Shown here in pieces: positions 46,501-56,367 of a stretch of 64,000 bases of DNA; positions within the stretch are counted from its first letter, which is position 1, and each line of letters begins with the position of its first letter. The DNA is from Deroplatys truncata (taxonomy: Eukaryota > Arthropoda > Insecta > Mantodea > Mantidae). The notes under the pieces were generated by a model. It was not told the origin of the DNA, did not search any database, and saw only the letters and a program-made list of their open reading frames with translations. Both the position numbers and the translations under genes were made by a program. The DNA lies in assembly GCA_030765065.1 (NCBI GenBank), contig CM060978.1, positions 220,987,498-221,051,497 of the forward strand, in the 5' to 3' direction.

Positions 46501-47057
46501 CTTCCTCGTAACGGGTTGTACTTGTTGATACGAAGTCGAACTCCTTCCACAGCAAGCAAAGCCCAGCTGCTACCCTTAAGCTGAGACTCCTCCATTTCAG
46601 TCACCAATTTCTTGAATTTCACTTCCATCGTTGACTCCAGATCAGTTTCCAGGAAAACAGCTTGATTCCGTGTTTTAAATGTTTTGTCACAGGTTTCTCC
46701 AATACTGTTAACAAATCGACACTCAGCCAGCAGATTAATTTTAACACTCTTATGAATGCTAAGCTCTTTATGCACAGCCAGGATTATACGTTGTTTTGCC
46801 TCTTGCAGATACATATTTAGGTCCTTAGCTGATTCGCATCGTATAAAATACGATTTCAATCGTCCTTCGAACGAAGTTTCGTATTCTTTCATATCACAGT
46901 CCTCCATTGTTGACAGTAACTGATGTTTAGTTGGCTCCAATCCTCTTTTCTTCTGAGGGCTGCTTAGTTCACATATATCTTCGTGTCGCTGTCCCTTATA
47001 ACAATCTTTGAAGGTTACATTACAATGTTTACATTTGAAGAGCTTCTTGCAGCTCAT
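43509..47057 (-). CDS. polB: Family-B (protein-primed type) DNA polymerase, left copy
   Basis: 1182 residues, replicating DNA by family knowledge. Visible parts: C2HC finger (C9-x2-C12, H25, C29); second C2HC finger (C327-x2-C330, H349, C353); exonuclease motif I D389-F-E391; an inserted endonuclease-VII/HNH-like module (C490-x2-C493, DHDH 506-509, H519, C522, C526); exonuclease II (HNLSGYD 537-543); exonuclease III (Y682, D686); polymerase A (D782-ANNQYG); polymerase B (K923, N927, G931-K932); polymerase C (D1024-T-D1026). All catalytic residues are present, so the domain is intact. Transcription runs from the centre of the palindrome outward. It differs from the right copy at residue 39 (Gly instead of Arg). 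The frame also extends 35 codons upstream to an ATG at 47162, broken by TGA (47084-47082); ATG 47057 is the first start after that stop. Confidence 0.92.
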   Translation of the reverse strand: MSCKKLFKCKHCNVTFKDCYKGQRHEDICELSSPQKKRGLEPTKHQLLSTMEDCDMKEYETSFEGRLKSYFIRCESAKDLNMYLQEAKQRIILAVHKELSIHKSVKINLLAECRFVNSIGETCDKTFKTRNQAVFLETDLESTMEVKFKKLVTEMEESQLKGSSWALLAVEGVRLRINKYNPLRGSSYIPLPSSVGAKEACINIQNFTDDKCFMYSILAKFIGKDAQRVSKYKQLQDKYDFSCVSYPTPLSQIPKFEKFNNMSINVFGLDEKHEVYPIKVADIELPEHRDLLLLNDSSGKHHYVYIRNFEKLVRRQKTNHNGRVYTCKRCFTHFDDRYGRSGQEKLQEHAAVCIQHGVARVVMPTKEKSIVQFKNVERMLKVPYVIYADFESILTPCHTCTPNPETSYTTPYQEHTPMSFCVYVKPTSSVEHLETDLPKHPYVYRGADAAQTFMLYLTSLAKMIGNIYKSAKPLKLTDQQQKDFESSTTCYLCRKPFTEENYKVRDHDHISGEYRGSLHNECNLACKSPKYIPVFMHNLSGYDSHFIVKELGCTSERVEVIPNSEESYISFTKYVGDIKLRFVDSFRFLSTSLDKLVKNLTSYPETLKYFGEDKLKLMTRKGVFAYDFVTSWDALNESCLPPKDSFYNRLNEEEITDADYDHARNVWELFNVRNLGEYSDLYLTSDVLLLADVFETFREQTLKTHKVDPAHYFTSPGLTWDAMLLYTGIKLELLQDYDQLLMVESGIRGGLCQVSHRYAEANNTYMEKFDPTRPTQFITYEDANNQYGWAMCHALPFGGFQWVSPEEINLETLQEDDPHGYILEVDIEYPAELHDLHNDLPFLPECMKPLESSTKKLIPHLGPRKKYVVHYMALKQALSHGLRLTKIHRVLQFRQSQWLKPYVEFNNRLRQQAANDFEKDLYKLFNNAMFGKTMENLRNRMDIRLVTNEKTLEKLIAKPTFIDRTIYADNLAAVHMASRQIVFNKPIYIGMSVLDISKTLMYNYHYDVLLPYYGAENLKLMYMDTDSFIHRVRTEDVYQDKLRFLEHLDTADYPANHICYSTQNKKVLGKFKDEANSKIILRFVGLRPKMYALDIQGSMIKKIKGIKRSAIKQYISFDSYTDCLKTSEIIRTPMNLILSRKHALATVQVNKIALTPFDDKRIIAEDGITTYAYGHYAITNSA

Positions 47058-47162
47058 CTCGTGTCTTCTCTTGTCATAACCTCAGAGGAACTTCTTCCCA
47101 CATTTTCCGCATGCATATCCAGTAGCGCTTGGAATAATATCCTTATACGCTGAGTTATTCAT
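47058..47162 (-). other. Upstream zinc-finger extension of left PolB with in-frame TGA
   Basis: In frame with the polymerase, 35 codons start at ATG 47162-47160. They encode a finger-like C-x2-C (ACGKCGKKF) whose His and last Cys (RRHEMSC) straddle the annotated start. Codon 27 is TGA (47084-47082). The same layout occurs at 51042-51146. Confidence 0.75.
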
Positions 47163-47295
47163 CTTTATTCTTGATGTAATAACGTATTAATCACTGATCA
47201 ATGAAATGTAGACCTCTTCACCTTGACACCACTTTAGAAAACTGATTATTCTTGGAGAGAACACGATGTTAACACCTCAAGACTAATTAGCACAA

Positions 47296-47328
47296 TGAAG
47301 TCCAATGCCCTAGATCACCATATTTATA
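47296..47328 (-). promoter_or_regulatory. Predicted TATA promoter of left PolB
   Basis: TATAAATA at 47328-47321 is followed 32 bases later by an initiator-like TTCATTG (A at 47296), about 130 bases before the upstream ATG. Mirror of 50876-50908. Confidence 0.55.
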
Positions 47329-47821
47329 GAGGGAGCACGAACCTTTTAGATCAATCATAAACTCGCTCCATAACCACCTGTATATGATCGCTCAACGTGT
47401 ACTAACCCCCCAGCCATATAACCTCAAGTCTAGAGACAGGATGTTTATGACGTCACACCCAGAGACAGGATGTCTGGCAGCATCAAACACGTTTAAACTC
47501 GTCTCATAACTACCTGCTTATGCTGTCACACCAGCAAGAGAAGTATTCCCACACGCTCATTCAGACATATATTTCAAATTCAAGCCCACCACCACCATCA
47601 CCACCTATTGTACCAAGGATAATTCAAGCTGTATTATCACAATACTTAAAAGTAAAAACTTAAAAGGAAACCTAGAAGATTTTCCCCCTTATTTACTTAA
47701 TTATTTCATGTTTTTATTCCCTTTTCAATTCTTCCTTTCCATCTTCTCACACAAAGACCATTACATTTCACTACAATCATGAGAAAAGCAATTTTTCCAG
47801 AGTTACACAGATTCTAAGCTT

Positions 47822-48938
47822 CTAAATCGAACCCGGTAATACTTTTAATAAATGTATTTTAGCTCCCCAATATCAGCATCTACCATTTAATCTTTACTCG
47901 AACCTGATATGATCCATAAGCTTGAAGATATATGAAATCACCCTTCGGGATTCGATCTGAGTACTTTAAAGTAATATTTGTCACGATAACGATATTTAAG
48001 GACTAGATACTCTTGTTTGCGTTTACCTTGACATGTTTATCTAAATTAAATTACGAGTTATTAAATTTTTGCAAGTAAATTTCATTGAATCGGTATTCGA
48101 ACCCAGAACACCAGGAACAAGATAATTTATAATATTAGTCTGACATGTTAAACAAAGTTGTATGCAGTTACATCATCGATCTAAGTGATATATTCTAGTG
48201 TACAGAGGAAAATTAAGAAAGTCATTAAAAAATCGGGAATCGAACCAAGCACAACTGATTGGCAATTATATACAGCATTAATCACCCAGTACAGAACCTA
48301 TCAATCATGCTTTGCTGCACTCCTCTACCTCACTTAGTTCCCGAGATAATGAAAATTTTAAAATTAAGGATCGAACCCAGGACGTCAGGTATCTAGTTAC
48401 ACATTTACAAGATACTACCTAATAACATAAACGCAATAAAGTTTATTTGGCGTCTTTATCTTAATTGGTTTAGGAGTTATTAAATTTATAAGTAAATTCC
48501 ATCGAATCAGTATTCGAACCCAGAACACCAAGAACAAAATAATTTATAATATGAGTTTGGTATGCTTAAAGGTGCTGTATGTAGTTACAGCATCAATCTA
48601 ACTGATATTTTCTAGAGTATAGAGTAAAATTAAGGAAGTCATTAAAAAATCGGGATTCGAACTAGAGGCAACCGATTAAAAATTATATACAGTATTAATT
48701 ACACATTATAACAGCTATCAAACATGCTTTGGTCCATTCCTCTAGCTTTCTTAGTTTCCGAGATAATAAAATTTTTAAAATTAAGGATCGAACCCTGGAC
48801 ACCAGGTACCAACATATACATCCACAAGAAACTACCTAATGACATTAATGTAATAAAGTTTATTTGGCGTCTTCATCTTAATTAGTCTCCGAGTTATTAG
48901 AAGATGAATTTGCATTCACTCCTAGGATTCGAACCCAG
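47822..48938 (-). repeat. B-box/T-arm-like motif array, left arm
   Basis: Mirror image of the array at 49266-50382. It holds ten TTCGA-centred motifs reading outward on the minus strand. The spacing and description are given under the right-arm entry. Confidence 0.75.
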
Positions 48939-49067
48939 GCATCCCGGGCAACTTGGAACAATACCCTAATGACGCGGCGTATTCCAAAGAATTGATTAGT
49001 TTTTATTCCATTGTTCTATCTCTTGTCATTCAGGAGATATGAGCGATTAAACAGTAGAAATAAAATG

Positions 49068-49136
49068 AGAGAGCTGGCCCACAGAGAGATGCCGACATCT
49101 GATAAAGTTCTTTGATCTATGCCGGCAAGCTCCGCC
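49068..49136. other. Non-palindromic centre of the element
   Basis: These 69 bases separate the arms. The last paired bases are AAAATG ending at 49067 and CATTTT starting at 49137. The spacer is not self-complementary in register, though GCCGACAT (49091) and ATGCCGGC (49119) could pair loosely out of register. It would be the loop if the element folded or replicated as a hairpin. Confidence 0.85.
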
Positions 49137-49265
49137 CATTTTATTTCTACTGTTTAATCGCTTATATCTCCTGAATGACAAGAGATAGAACAATGGGATA
49201 AAAACTAATCAATTCTTTGGAATACGCCGCGTCATTAGGGTATTGTTCCAAGTTGCCCGGGATGC

Positions 49266-50382
49266 CTGGGTTCGAATCCTAGGAGTGAATGCAAATTCAT
49301 CTTCTAATAACTCGGAGACTAATTAAGATGAAGACGCCAAATAAACTTTATTACATTAATGTCATTAGGTAGTTTCTTGTGGATGTATATTTTGGTACCT
49401 GGTGTCCAGGGTTCGATCCTTAATTTTAAAAATTTTATTATCTCGGAAACTAAGAAAGCTAGAGGAATGGACCAAAGCATGTTTGATAGCTGTTATAATG
49501 TGTAATTAATACTGTATATAATTTTTAATCGGTTGCCTCTAGTTCGAATCCCGATTTTTTAATGACTTCCTTAATTTTACTCTATACTCTAGAAAATATC
49601 AGTTAGATTGATGCTGTAACTACATACAGCACCTTTAAGCATACCAAACTCATATTATAAATTATTTTGTTCTTGGTGTTCTGGGTTCGAATACTGATTC
49701 GATGGAATTTACTTATAAATTTAATAACTCCTAAACCAATTAAGATAAAGACGCCAAATAAACTTTATTGCGTTTATGTTATTAGGTAGTATCTTGTAAA
49801 TGTGTAACTAGATACCTGACGTCCTGGGTTCGATCCTTAATTTTAAAATTTTCATTATCTCGGGAACTAAGTGAGGTAGAGGAGTGCAGCAAAGCATGAT
49901 TGATAGGTTCTGTACTGGGTGATTAATGCTGTATATAATTGCCAATCAGTTGTGCTTGGTTCGATTCCCGATTTTTTAATGACTTTCTTAATTTTCCTCT
50001 GTACACTAGAATATATCACTTAGATCGATGATGTAACTGCATACAACTTTGTTTAACATGTCAGACTAATATTATAAATTATCTTGTTCCTGGTGTTCTG
50101 GGTTCGAATACCGATTCAATGAAATTTACTTGCAAAAATTTAATAACTCGTAATTTAATTTAGATAAACATGTCAAGGTAAACGCAAACAAGAGTATCTA
50201 GTCCTTAAATATCGTTATCGTGACAAATATTACTTTAAAGTACTCAGATCGAATCCCGAAGGGTGATTTCATATATCTTCAAGCTTATGGATCATATCAG
50301 GTTCGAGTAAAGATTAAATGGTAGATGCTGATATTGGGGAGCTAAAATACATTTATTAAAAGTATTACCGGGTTCGATTTAG
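49266..50382 (+). repeat. Array of tRNA T-arm/Pol III B-box-like motifs, right arm
   Basis: TTCGA-centred motifs occur at 49271, 49412, 49543, 49686, 49829, 49960, 50103, 50302 and 50373, plus ATCGAATCCC at 50248. The first intervals are 141, 131, 143, 143, 131, 143 and 145 bp. A three-motif block of about 416 bp is thus duplicated (49271-49686 and 49686-50103). The first copy, GGTTCGAATCC, is a perfect B box, and CTGGG/CCTAG pair as a complete 5-bp T stem around TTCGAAT (49266-49282). Later copies keep the loop but lose stem pairing. Upstream of several lies a GTCATTAGGTA-like segment that could stand for a decayed A box. No complete cloverleaf was assembled, so these are tRNA-like, not called tRNA genes. 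Confidence 0.75.
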
Positions 50383-50875
50383 AAGCTTAGAATCTGTGTA
50401 ACTCTGGAAAAATTGCTTTTCTCATGATTGTAGTGAAATGTAATGGTCTTTGTGTGAGAAGATGGAAAGGAAGAATTGAAAAGGGAATAAAAACATGAAA
50501 TAATTAAGTAAATAAGGGGGAAAATCTTCTAGGTTTCCTTTTAAGCTTTTACTTTTAAGTATTGTGATAATACAGCTTGAATTATCCTTGGTACAATAGG
50601 TGGTGATGGTGGTGGTGGGCTTGAATTTGAAATATATGTCTGAATGAGCGTGTGGGAATACTTCTCTTGCTGGTGTGACAGCATAAGCAGGTAGTTATGA
50701 GACGAGTTTAAACGTGTTTGATGCTGCCAGACATCCTGTCTCTGGGTGTGACGTCATAAACATCCTGTCTCTAGACTTGAGGTTATATGGCTGGGGGGTT
50801 AGTACACGTTGAGCGATCATATACAGGTGGTTATGGAGCGAGTTTATGATTGATCTAAAAGGTTCGTGCTCCCTC

Positions 50876-50908
50876 TATAAATATGGTGATCTAGGGCATT
50901 GGACTTCA
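50876..50908 (+). promoter_or_regulatory. Predicted TATA promoter of right PolB
   Basis: TATAAATA (50876-50883) is followed by CTTCATTG with a possible start A at 50908, 32 bases downstream of the first T. The upstream ATG lies at 51042. Confidence 0.55.
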
Positions 50909-51041
50909 TTGTGCTAATTAGTCTTGAGGTGTTAACATCGTGTTCTCTCCAAGAATAATCAGTTTTCTAAAGTGGTGTCAAGGTGAAGAGGTCTACATTT
51001 CATTGATCAGTGATTAATACGTTATTACATCAAGAATAAAG

Positions 51042-51146
51042 ATGAATAACTCAGCGTATAAGGATATTATTCCAAGCGCTACTGGATATGCATGCGGAAA
51101 ATGTGGGAAGAAGTTCCTCTGAGGTTATGACAAGAGAAGACACGAG
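51042..51146 (+). other. Upstream zinc-finger extension of right PolB with in-frame TGA
   Basis: ATG at 51042 opens a frame continuous with the polymerase except for TGA at 51120-51122 (codon 27). The residues around it (YACGKCGKKF before, GYDKRRHEMSC after) form a C2HC-type finger, parallel to the next finger starting C9-x2-C12. The stop therefore interrupts a plausible domain. A CGA-to-TGA change would be the simplest origin. Confidence 0.75.
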
Positions 51147-54100
51147 ATGAGCTGCAAGAAGCTCTTCAAATGTAAACATTGTAATGTAACCTTCAAAGAT
51201 TGTTATAAGGGACAGCGACACGAAGATATATGTGAACTAAGCAGCCCTCAGAAGAAAAGAAGATTGGAGCCAACTAAACATCAGTTACTGTCAACAATGG
51301 AGGACTGTGATATGAAAGAATACGAAACTTCGTTCGAAGGACGATTGAAATCGTATTTTATACGATGCGAATCAGCTAAGGACCTAAATATGTATCTGCA
51401 AGAGGCAAAACAACGTATAATCCTGGCTGTGCATAAAGAGCTTAGCATTCATAAGAGTGTTAAAATTAATCTGCTGGCTGAGTGTCGATTTGTTAACAGT
51501 ATTGGAGAAACCTGTGACAAAACATTTAAAACACGGAATCAAGCTGTTTTCCTGGAAACTGATCTGGAGTCAACGATGGAAGTGAAATTCAAGAAATTGG
51601 TGACTGAAATGGAGGAGTCTCAGCTTAAGGGTAGCAGCTGGGCTTTGCTTGCTGTGGAAGGAGTTCGACTTCGTATCAACAAGTACAACCCGTTACGAGG
51701 AAGTAGCTACATACCACTACCGTCATCTGTCGGAGCTAAAGAAGCGTGTATAAACATTCAGAACTTTACCGACGATAAATGTTTCATGTACTCTATATTA
51801 GCTAAATTCATAGGGAAGGATGCGCAACGTGTGAGCAAATACAAACAACTTCAAGACAAGTACGACTTCAGCTGTGTTTCCTACCCTACTCCACTTTCTC
51901 AAATACCTAAATTTGAGAAGTTTAACAATATGTCTATTAACGTTTTCGGGTTGGATGAGAAGCATGAAGTGTATCCGATAAAGGTTGCTGATATTGAACT
52001 ACCTGAACATCGCGACCTGCTACTATTGAATGATAGCAGTGGAAAACATCACTACGTGTATATAAGGAATTTTGAGAAACTCGTTCGACGCCAGAAAACT
52101 AACCATAATGGACGGGTTTATACTTGTAAGCGCTGCTTTACACATTTTGATGATCGATATGGACGAAGTGGACAGGAAAAACTACAAGAACATGCAGCCG
52201 TCTGTATTCAACATGGTGTTGCAAGGGTAGTTATGCCTACCAAGGAGAAATCAATTGTACAGTTTAAAAATGTTGAGAGGATGCTGAAAGTACCTTATGT
52301 CATCTATGCGGATTTTGAGAGTATTCTCACTCCATGCCATACGTGTACACCCAATCCTGAAACTTCCTATACAACACCTTATCAAGAGCACACACCAATG
52401 AGCTTCTGTGTTTACGTGAAACCTACATCCAGTGTTGAACATCTCGAAACTGATCTTCCTAAGCATCCCTATGTGTATCGTGGTGCTGATGCTGCTCAGA
52501 CGTTTATGCTGTACCTTACATCTCTTGCAAAAATGATTGGTAATATATACAAATCTGCTAAGCCTCTGAAACTTACGGATCAACAGCAAAAGGATTTCGA
52601 GTCTTCTACGACATGCTACTTGTGTAGAAAACCCTTTACAGAAGAGAACTATAAAGTACGCGACCATGATCACATCAGCGGTGAATATCGTGGAAGTCTT
52701 CATAATGAATGTAATTTAGCCTGTAAATCACCTAAATATATACCAGTCTTCATGCATAACCTTAGCGGATATGACTCTCATTTCATTGTTAAGGAGCTGG
52801 GTTGTACAAGTGAACGTGTGGAGGTAATTCCTAACTCTGAAGAAAGCTATATCTCATTCACCAAGTATGTAGGAGATATAAAGCTTCGATTTGTGGATAG
52901 CTTCCGATTCCTCAGTACAAGCTTGGATAAGTTGGTAAAAAATCTAACCTCGTATCCTGAAACGCTAAAGTACTTTGGAGAAGACAAATTGAAGTTGATG
53001 ACCCGTAAGGGTGTATTTGCATATGATTTTGTTACGTCATGGGATGCCCTGAACGAGAGCTGCTTGCCTCCTAAGGACTCCTTCTACAATAGATTAAATG
53101 AAGAAGAAATTACTGATGCTGACTACGATCATGCTAGAAATGTATGGGAGCTGTTTAATGTGAGAAACCTGGGAGAGTACAGCGATCTCTACTTAACTTC
53201 GGATGTACTTCTTCTAGCTGACGTCTTTGAGACGTTCAGAGAGCAAACCCTTAAAACACACAAAGTTGATCCTGCCCATTATTTTACCTCTCCAGGTCTT
53301 ACATGGGACGCCATGTTGCTGTATACTGGAATTAAGCTGGAACTGTTACAAGATTATGATCAACTACTCATGGTGGAATCAGGTATAAGAGGAGGTTTAT
53401 GCCAAGTTTCTCATCGGTATGCTGAGGCTAATAACACTTATATGGAGAAGTTTGATCCGACGAGACCAACCCAATTTATCACATACGAGGACGCAAATAA
53501 CCAATATGGGTGGGCAATGTGTCACGCCCTTCCTTTTGGTGGATTTCAGTGGGTGTCACCTGAAGAAATCAACTTAGAAACACTACAAGAAGATGATCCT
53601 CATGGGTACATATTAGAAGTCGACATCGAGTATCCTGCAGAACTTCACGATCTACACAACGATCTACCTTTCCTGCCAGAGTGTATGAAACCATTGGAAT
53701 CATCTACAAAGAAACTGATACCTCATCTTGGACCTCGAAAGAAGTATGTAGTGCATTACATGGCTTTGAAGCAAGCTCTTAGTCATGGACTACGACTAAC
53801 AAAAATCCATCGTGTGCTACAATTCCGACAGTCTCAGTGGTTGAAACCTTATGTGGAATTTAACAACAGGCTACGACAACAAGCTGCAAATGATTTCGAG
53901 AAGGATCTCTACAAACTCTTTAACAACGCTATGTTTGGAAAAACTATGGAGAACCTGCGTAATCGTATGGATATACGACTGGTGACCAATGAAAAAACTC
54001 TAGAGAAGCTGATCGCCAAGCCTACGTTTATCGACAGGACGATATATGCTGATAATCTAGCTGCTGTACATATGGCCTCTCGTCAGATTGTGTTCAACAA

Positions 54101-54695
54101 GCCTATATACATTGGTATGAGTGTGTTGGACATCTCCAAGACATTAATGTATAACTATCATTACGACGTTTTGTTGCCTTATTATGGAGCTGAAAACCTG
54201 AAGCTTATGTATATGGACACTGATTCGTTCATTCATCGTGTAAGAACTGAAGATGTGTACCAGGACAAGCTACGTTTTCTTGAACATCTCGATACAGCTG
54301 ATTACCCTGCCAACCATATATGTTACTCTACTCAGAACAAGAAGGTATTGGGAAAATTTAAAGATGAGGCTAATAGCAAAATCATCCTACGCTTTGTTGG
54401 ACTACGTCCTAAGATGTATGCCTTAGATATTCAAGGGTCAATGATAAAAAAGATTAAAGGTATAAAACGTAGCGCTATTAAGCAGTACATTTCGTTTGAC
54501 AGCTATACAGACTGTCTTAAAACCAGTGAAATCATCAGAACACCTATGAATCTGATCCTATCACGAAAGCATGCCCTTGCTACAGTACAAGTGAATAAAA
54601 TTGCATTGACTCCGTTTGATGATAAAAGAATTATTGCTGAGGACGGGATAACAACATATGCGTATGGACATTACGCCATTACAAACAGTGCTTAA
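51147..54695 (+). CDS. polB: Family-B (protein-primed type) DNA polymerase, right copy
   Basis: This is the same 1182-residue protein as the left copy except Arg at residue 39. Exonuclease and polymerase catalytic motifs are all intact (D389/E391, N538-D543, Y682/D686, D782, K923/N927/G931, D1024/D1026). The inserted DHDH-type zinc module at 490-526 sits between exonuclease motifs I and II. Length fits Polinton, adintovirus and linear-plasmid polymerases (about 1000-1250 residues). It is read outward from the palindrome centre and followed by AATAAA at 54899. The long antisense frame opposite residues 369-519 is a shadow. Codon use is intact across the gene, so decay since insertion is minimal. 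Confidence 0.92.
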   Translation: MSCKKLFKCKHCNVTFKDCYKGQRHEDICELSSPQKKRRLEPTKHQLLSTMEDCDMKEYETSFEGRLKSYFIRCESAKDLNMYLQEAKQRIILAVHKELSIHKSVKINLLAECRFVNSIGETCDKTFKTRNQAVFLETDLESTMEVKFKKLVTEMEESQLKGSSWALLAVEGVRLRINKYNPLRGSSYIPLPSSVGAKEACINIQNFTDDKCFMYSILAKFIGKDAQRVSKYKQLQDKYDFSCVSYPTPLSQIPKFEKFNNMSINVFGLDEKHEVYPIKVADIELPEHRDLLLLNDSSGKHHYVYIRNFEKLVRRQKTNHNGRVYTCKRCFTHFDDRYGRSGQEKLQEHAAVCIQHGVARVVMPTKEKSIVQFKNVERMLKVPYVIYADFESILTPCHTCTPNPETSYTTPYQEHTPMSFCVYVKPTSSVEHLETDLPKHPYVYRGADAAQTFMLYLTSLAKMIGNIYKSAKPLKLTDQQQKDFESSTTCYLCRKPFTEENYKVRDHDHISGEYRGSLHNECNLACKSPKYIPVFMHNLSGYDSHFIVKELGCTSERVEVIPNSEESYISFTKYVGDIKLRFVDSFRFLSTSLDKLVKNLTSYPETLKYFGEDKLKLMTRKGVFAYDFVTSWDALNESCLPPKDSFYNRLNEEEITDADYDHARNVWELFNVRNLGEYSDLYLTSDVLLLADVFETFREQTLKTHKVDPAHYFTSPGLTWDAMLLYTGIKLELLQDYDQLLMVESGIRGGLCQVSHRYAEANNTYMEKFDPTRPTQFITYEDANNQYGWAMCHALPFGGFQWVSPEEINLETLQEDDPHGYILEVDIEYPAELHDLHNDLPFLPECMKPLESSTKKLIPHLGPRKKYVVHYMALKQALSHGLRLTKIHRVLQFRQSQWLKPYVEFNNRLRQQAANDFEKDLYKLFNNAMFGKTMENLRNRMDIRLVTNEKTLEKLIAKPTFIDRTIYADNLAAVHMASRQIVFNKPIYIGMSVLDISKTLMYNYHYDVLLPYYGAENLKLMYMDTDSFIHRVRTEDVYQDKLRFLEHLDTADYPANHICYSTQNKKVLGKFKDEANSKIILRFVGLRPKMYALDIQGSMIKKIKGIKRSAIKQYISFDSYTDCLKTSEIIRTPMNLILSRKHALATVQVNKIALTPFDDKRIIAEDGITTYAYGHYAITNSA

Positions 54696-54898
54696 AAGAA
54701 TGTAAGTTAAAGATAAAGATTTTCTAGTGAGTCTACAATCTTAAAAAAGAAGGTATCTGTGTGCTGTATATGCAGATAGCTGGCGCCTGATGAAGAAAGA
54801 AGAAGATGGAAGGGAAGGTGGTAACCCTGCCATTAGGAGCAATCCTAGTGCTAGTCTCAAGCCTAGATAAAAGGGGAGAGACATCTATAACGAACTAA

Positions 54899-54904
54899 AA
54901 TAAA
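54899..54904 (+). promoter_or_regulatory. Poly(A) signal of the right PolB gene
   Basis: AATAAA about 200 bases after the stop at 54695. It is the first canonical hexamer found downstream. Confidence 0.6.
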
Positions 54905-55003
54905 GGTATGTTGACGTAAAGCTTTTCAATTTGTGAACCAATATGCAGTTTATCCCTCTCCGCATTGTACAATAAGTGTTTAACATATAATAAGTTTGTA
55001 AGA

Positions 55004-56178
55004 TTTAGAAAAAAGTATATAAATTGTTGTAACGTTGGATGAGAAAAGTTTTATAATCGAATTACTCTCTATATTACCATGAGTACCTGTGATACTAGTT
55101 GAATTGCCTGTTAAAATGACTTAAATACCTGTGATACTATCCGAATCGTGTGAAATTACATTAAATAGCTCAGATACGAATTCCTGCTCTAAATTAGTAC
55201 GAGCACCTGTGATACTATCAGAATTGCCTATTAAAATGACTCAAATACCATTGATACAACCTGAATCAGCTGCATTTACCTTAAATAGCCGTGATACAAA
55301 ATCTCTGATCGAAATTATTACGAGCATCTGTGAAACTATGCTGATTATCCAAATACTTATGATATTACCTGAACTATCTGTAAAATACGAAACTAGGCTA
55401 TAACCAACCCCTGGAACCTACCCTCCTGTAATGCTTGCTTAATTACTCTAAGCATCTATGTTACTTGAATTAACCTAAATACCTACGATACCCTCTGAAT
55501 TACCTTGAAATATGAAACTATGCTATACCCAACCCTGGAATCTAGCCTCCTGTGATACTACCTGAATTAGCCTAAATACCTACGATACTAGCTGAATTAG
55601 CTGTGAAATCATGCATAGCTATGATGCAGTTAGCCTCTGGAATCTAGCCTCCTGTGATACTAGCTGAATTAGCTTAAATGCTCACGATACTAGCTGAATT
55701 GGCTATGAAAATGATTTAAATACCTGTGATACTACCCGAATCATGTGAAATTACCTTAACTAGCTCTGATACGAATTCCTGCTCTAAATTAGCACGAGCA
55801 CCTGTGATGCTATCTGAATTACCTGTTAAAATGACTCAAATACCATTGATACAACCTGAATCATCTGCATTTACCTTAAATAGCTGTGATACAAATCTCT
55901 GATCGAAATTATCAATAATATCTGTGAAGCTCTGTCGATTACCTCAAATACTTACGATATTACCTGAACTATCTGTGAAATACGAAGCTAGGTTATAACC
56001 AACCCCTGGAACCTACCCTCCTGTAATGCTTGCTTAATTACTCTAAACACCTATGTTACTTGAATTATCCTAAATACCTACGATACCCTCTGAATTACCT
56101 TGAAATATGAAACTATGCTATACCCAACCCTGGAATCTAGCCTCCTGTGATACTACCTGAATTACTTACCTGTTAGTG
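55004..56178 (-). repeat. 600-bp duplication of short units, right arm
   Basis: Mirror of 42026-43200: two blocks with CCTGTGATACTACCTGAATT and CCTGGAATCTAGCCTCCTG steps, about 610 bp apart. Confidence 0.8.
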
Positions 56179-56183
56179 TTAGT

Positions 56184-56367
56184 GGGTTAGCTTTTCCCGT
56201 TGCAGGTCACCTTTTTCCCTTTGGTGGTCGCCTTTTTTCCCTTTGCTGGTGACATTTTTCCCTTTGCTGGTCACGTTTTTCCCTTTGCTAGTCAACTTTT
56301 TCCCTTTGTGGGCCTCCTTTTTCCCTGAGCAGTCACCTTTTTCCCCTGAACGAGTCACCTTTTCCCT
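56184..56367 (-). repeat. 20-22 bp tandem repeat, right arm
   Basis: Mirror of 41837-42020: nine units of the TTTTTCCCTTTGCTGGTCAC type. Confidence 0.92.

Noticed and set aside
49266-50382. Calling the motif array functional tRNA genes
   Set aside because: Only the T-arm/B-box part is convincing. I could not find matching acceptor, D and anticodon stems, and most units have broken T stems.
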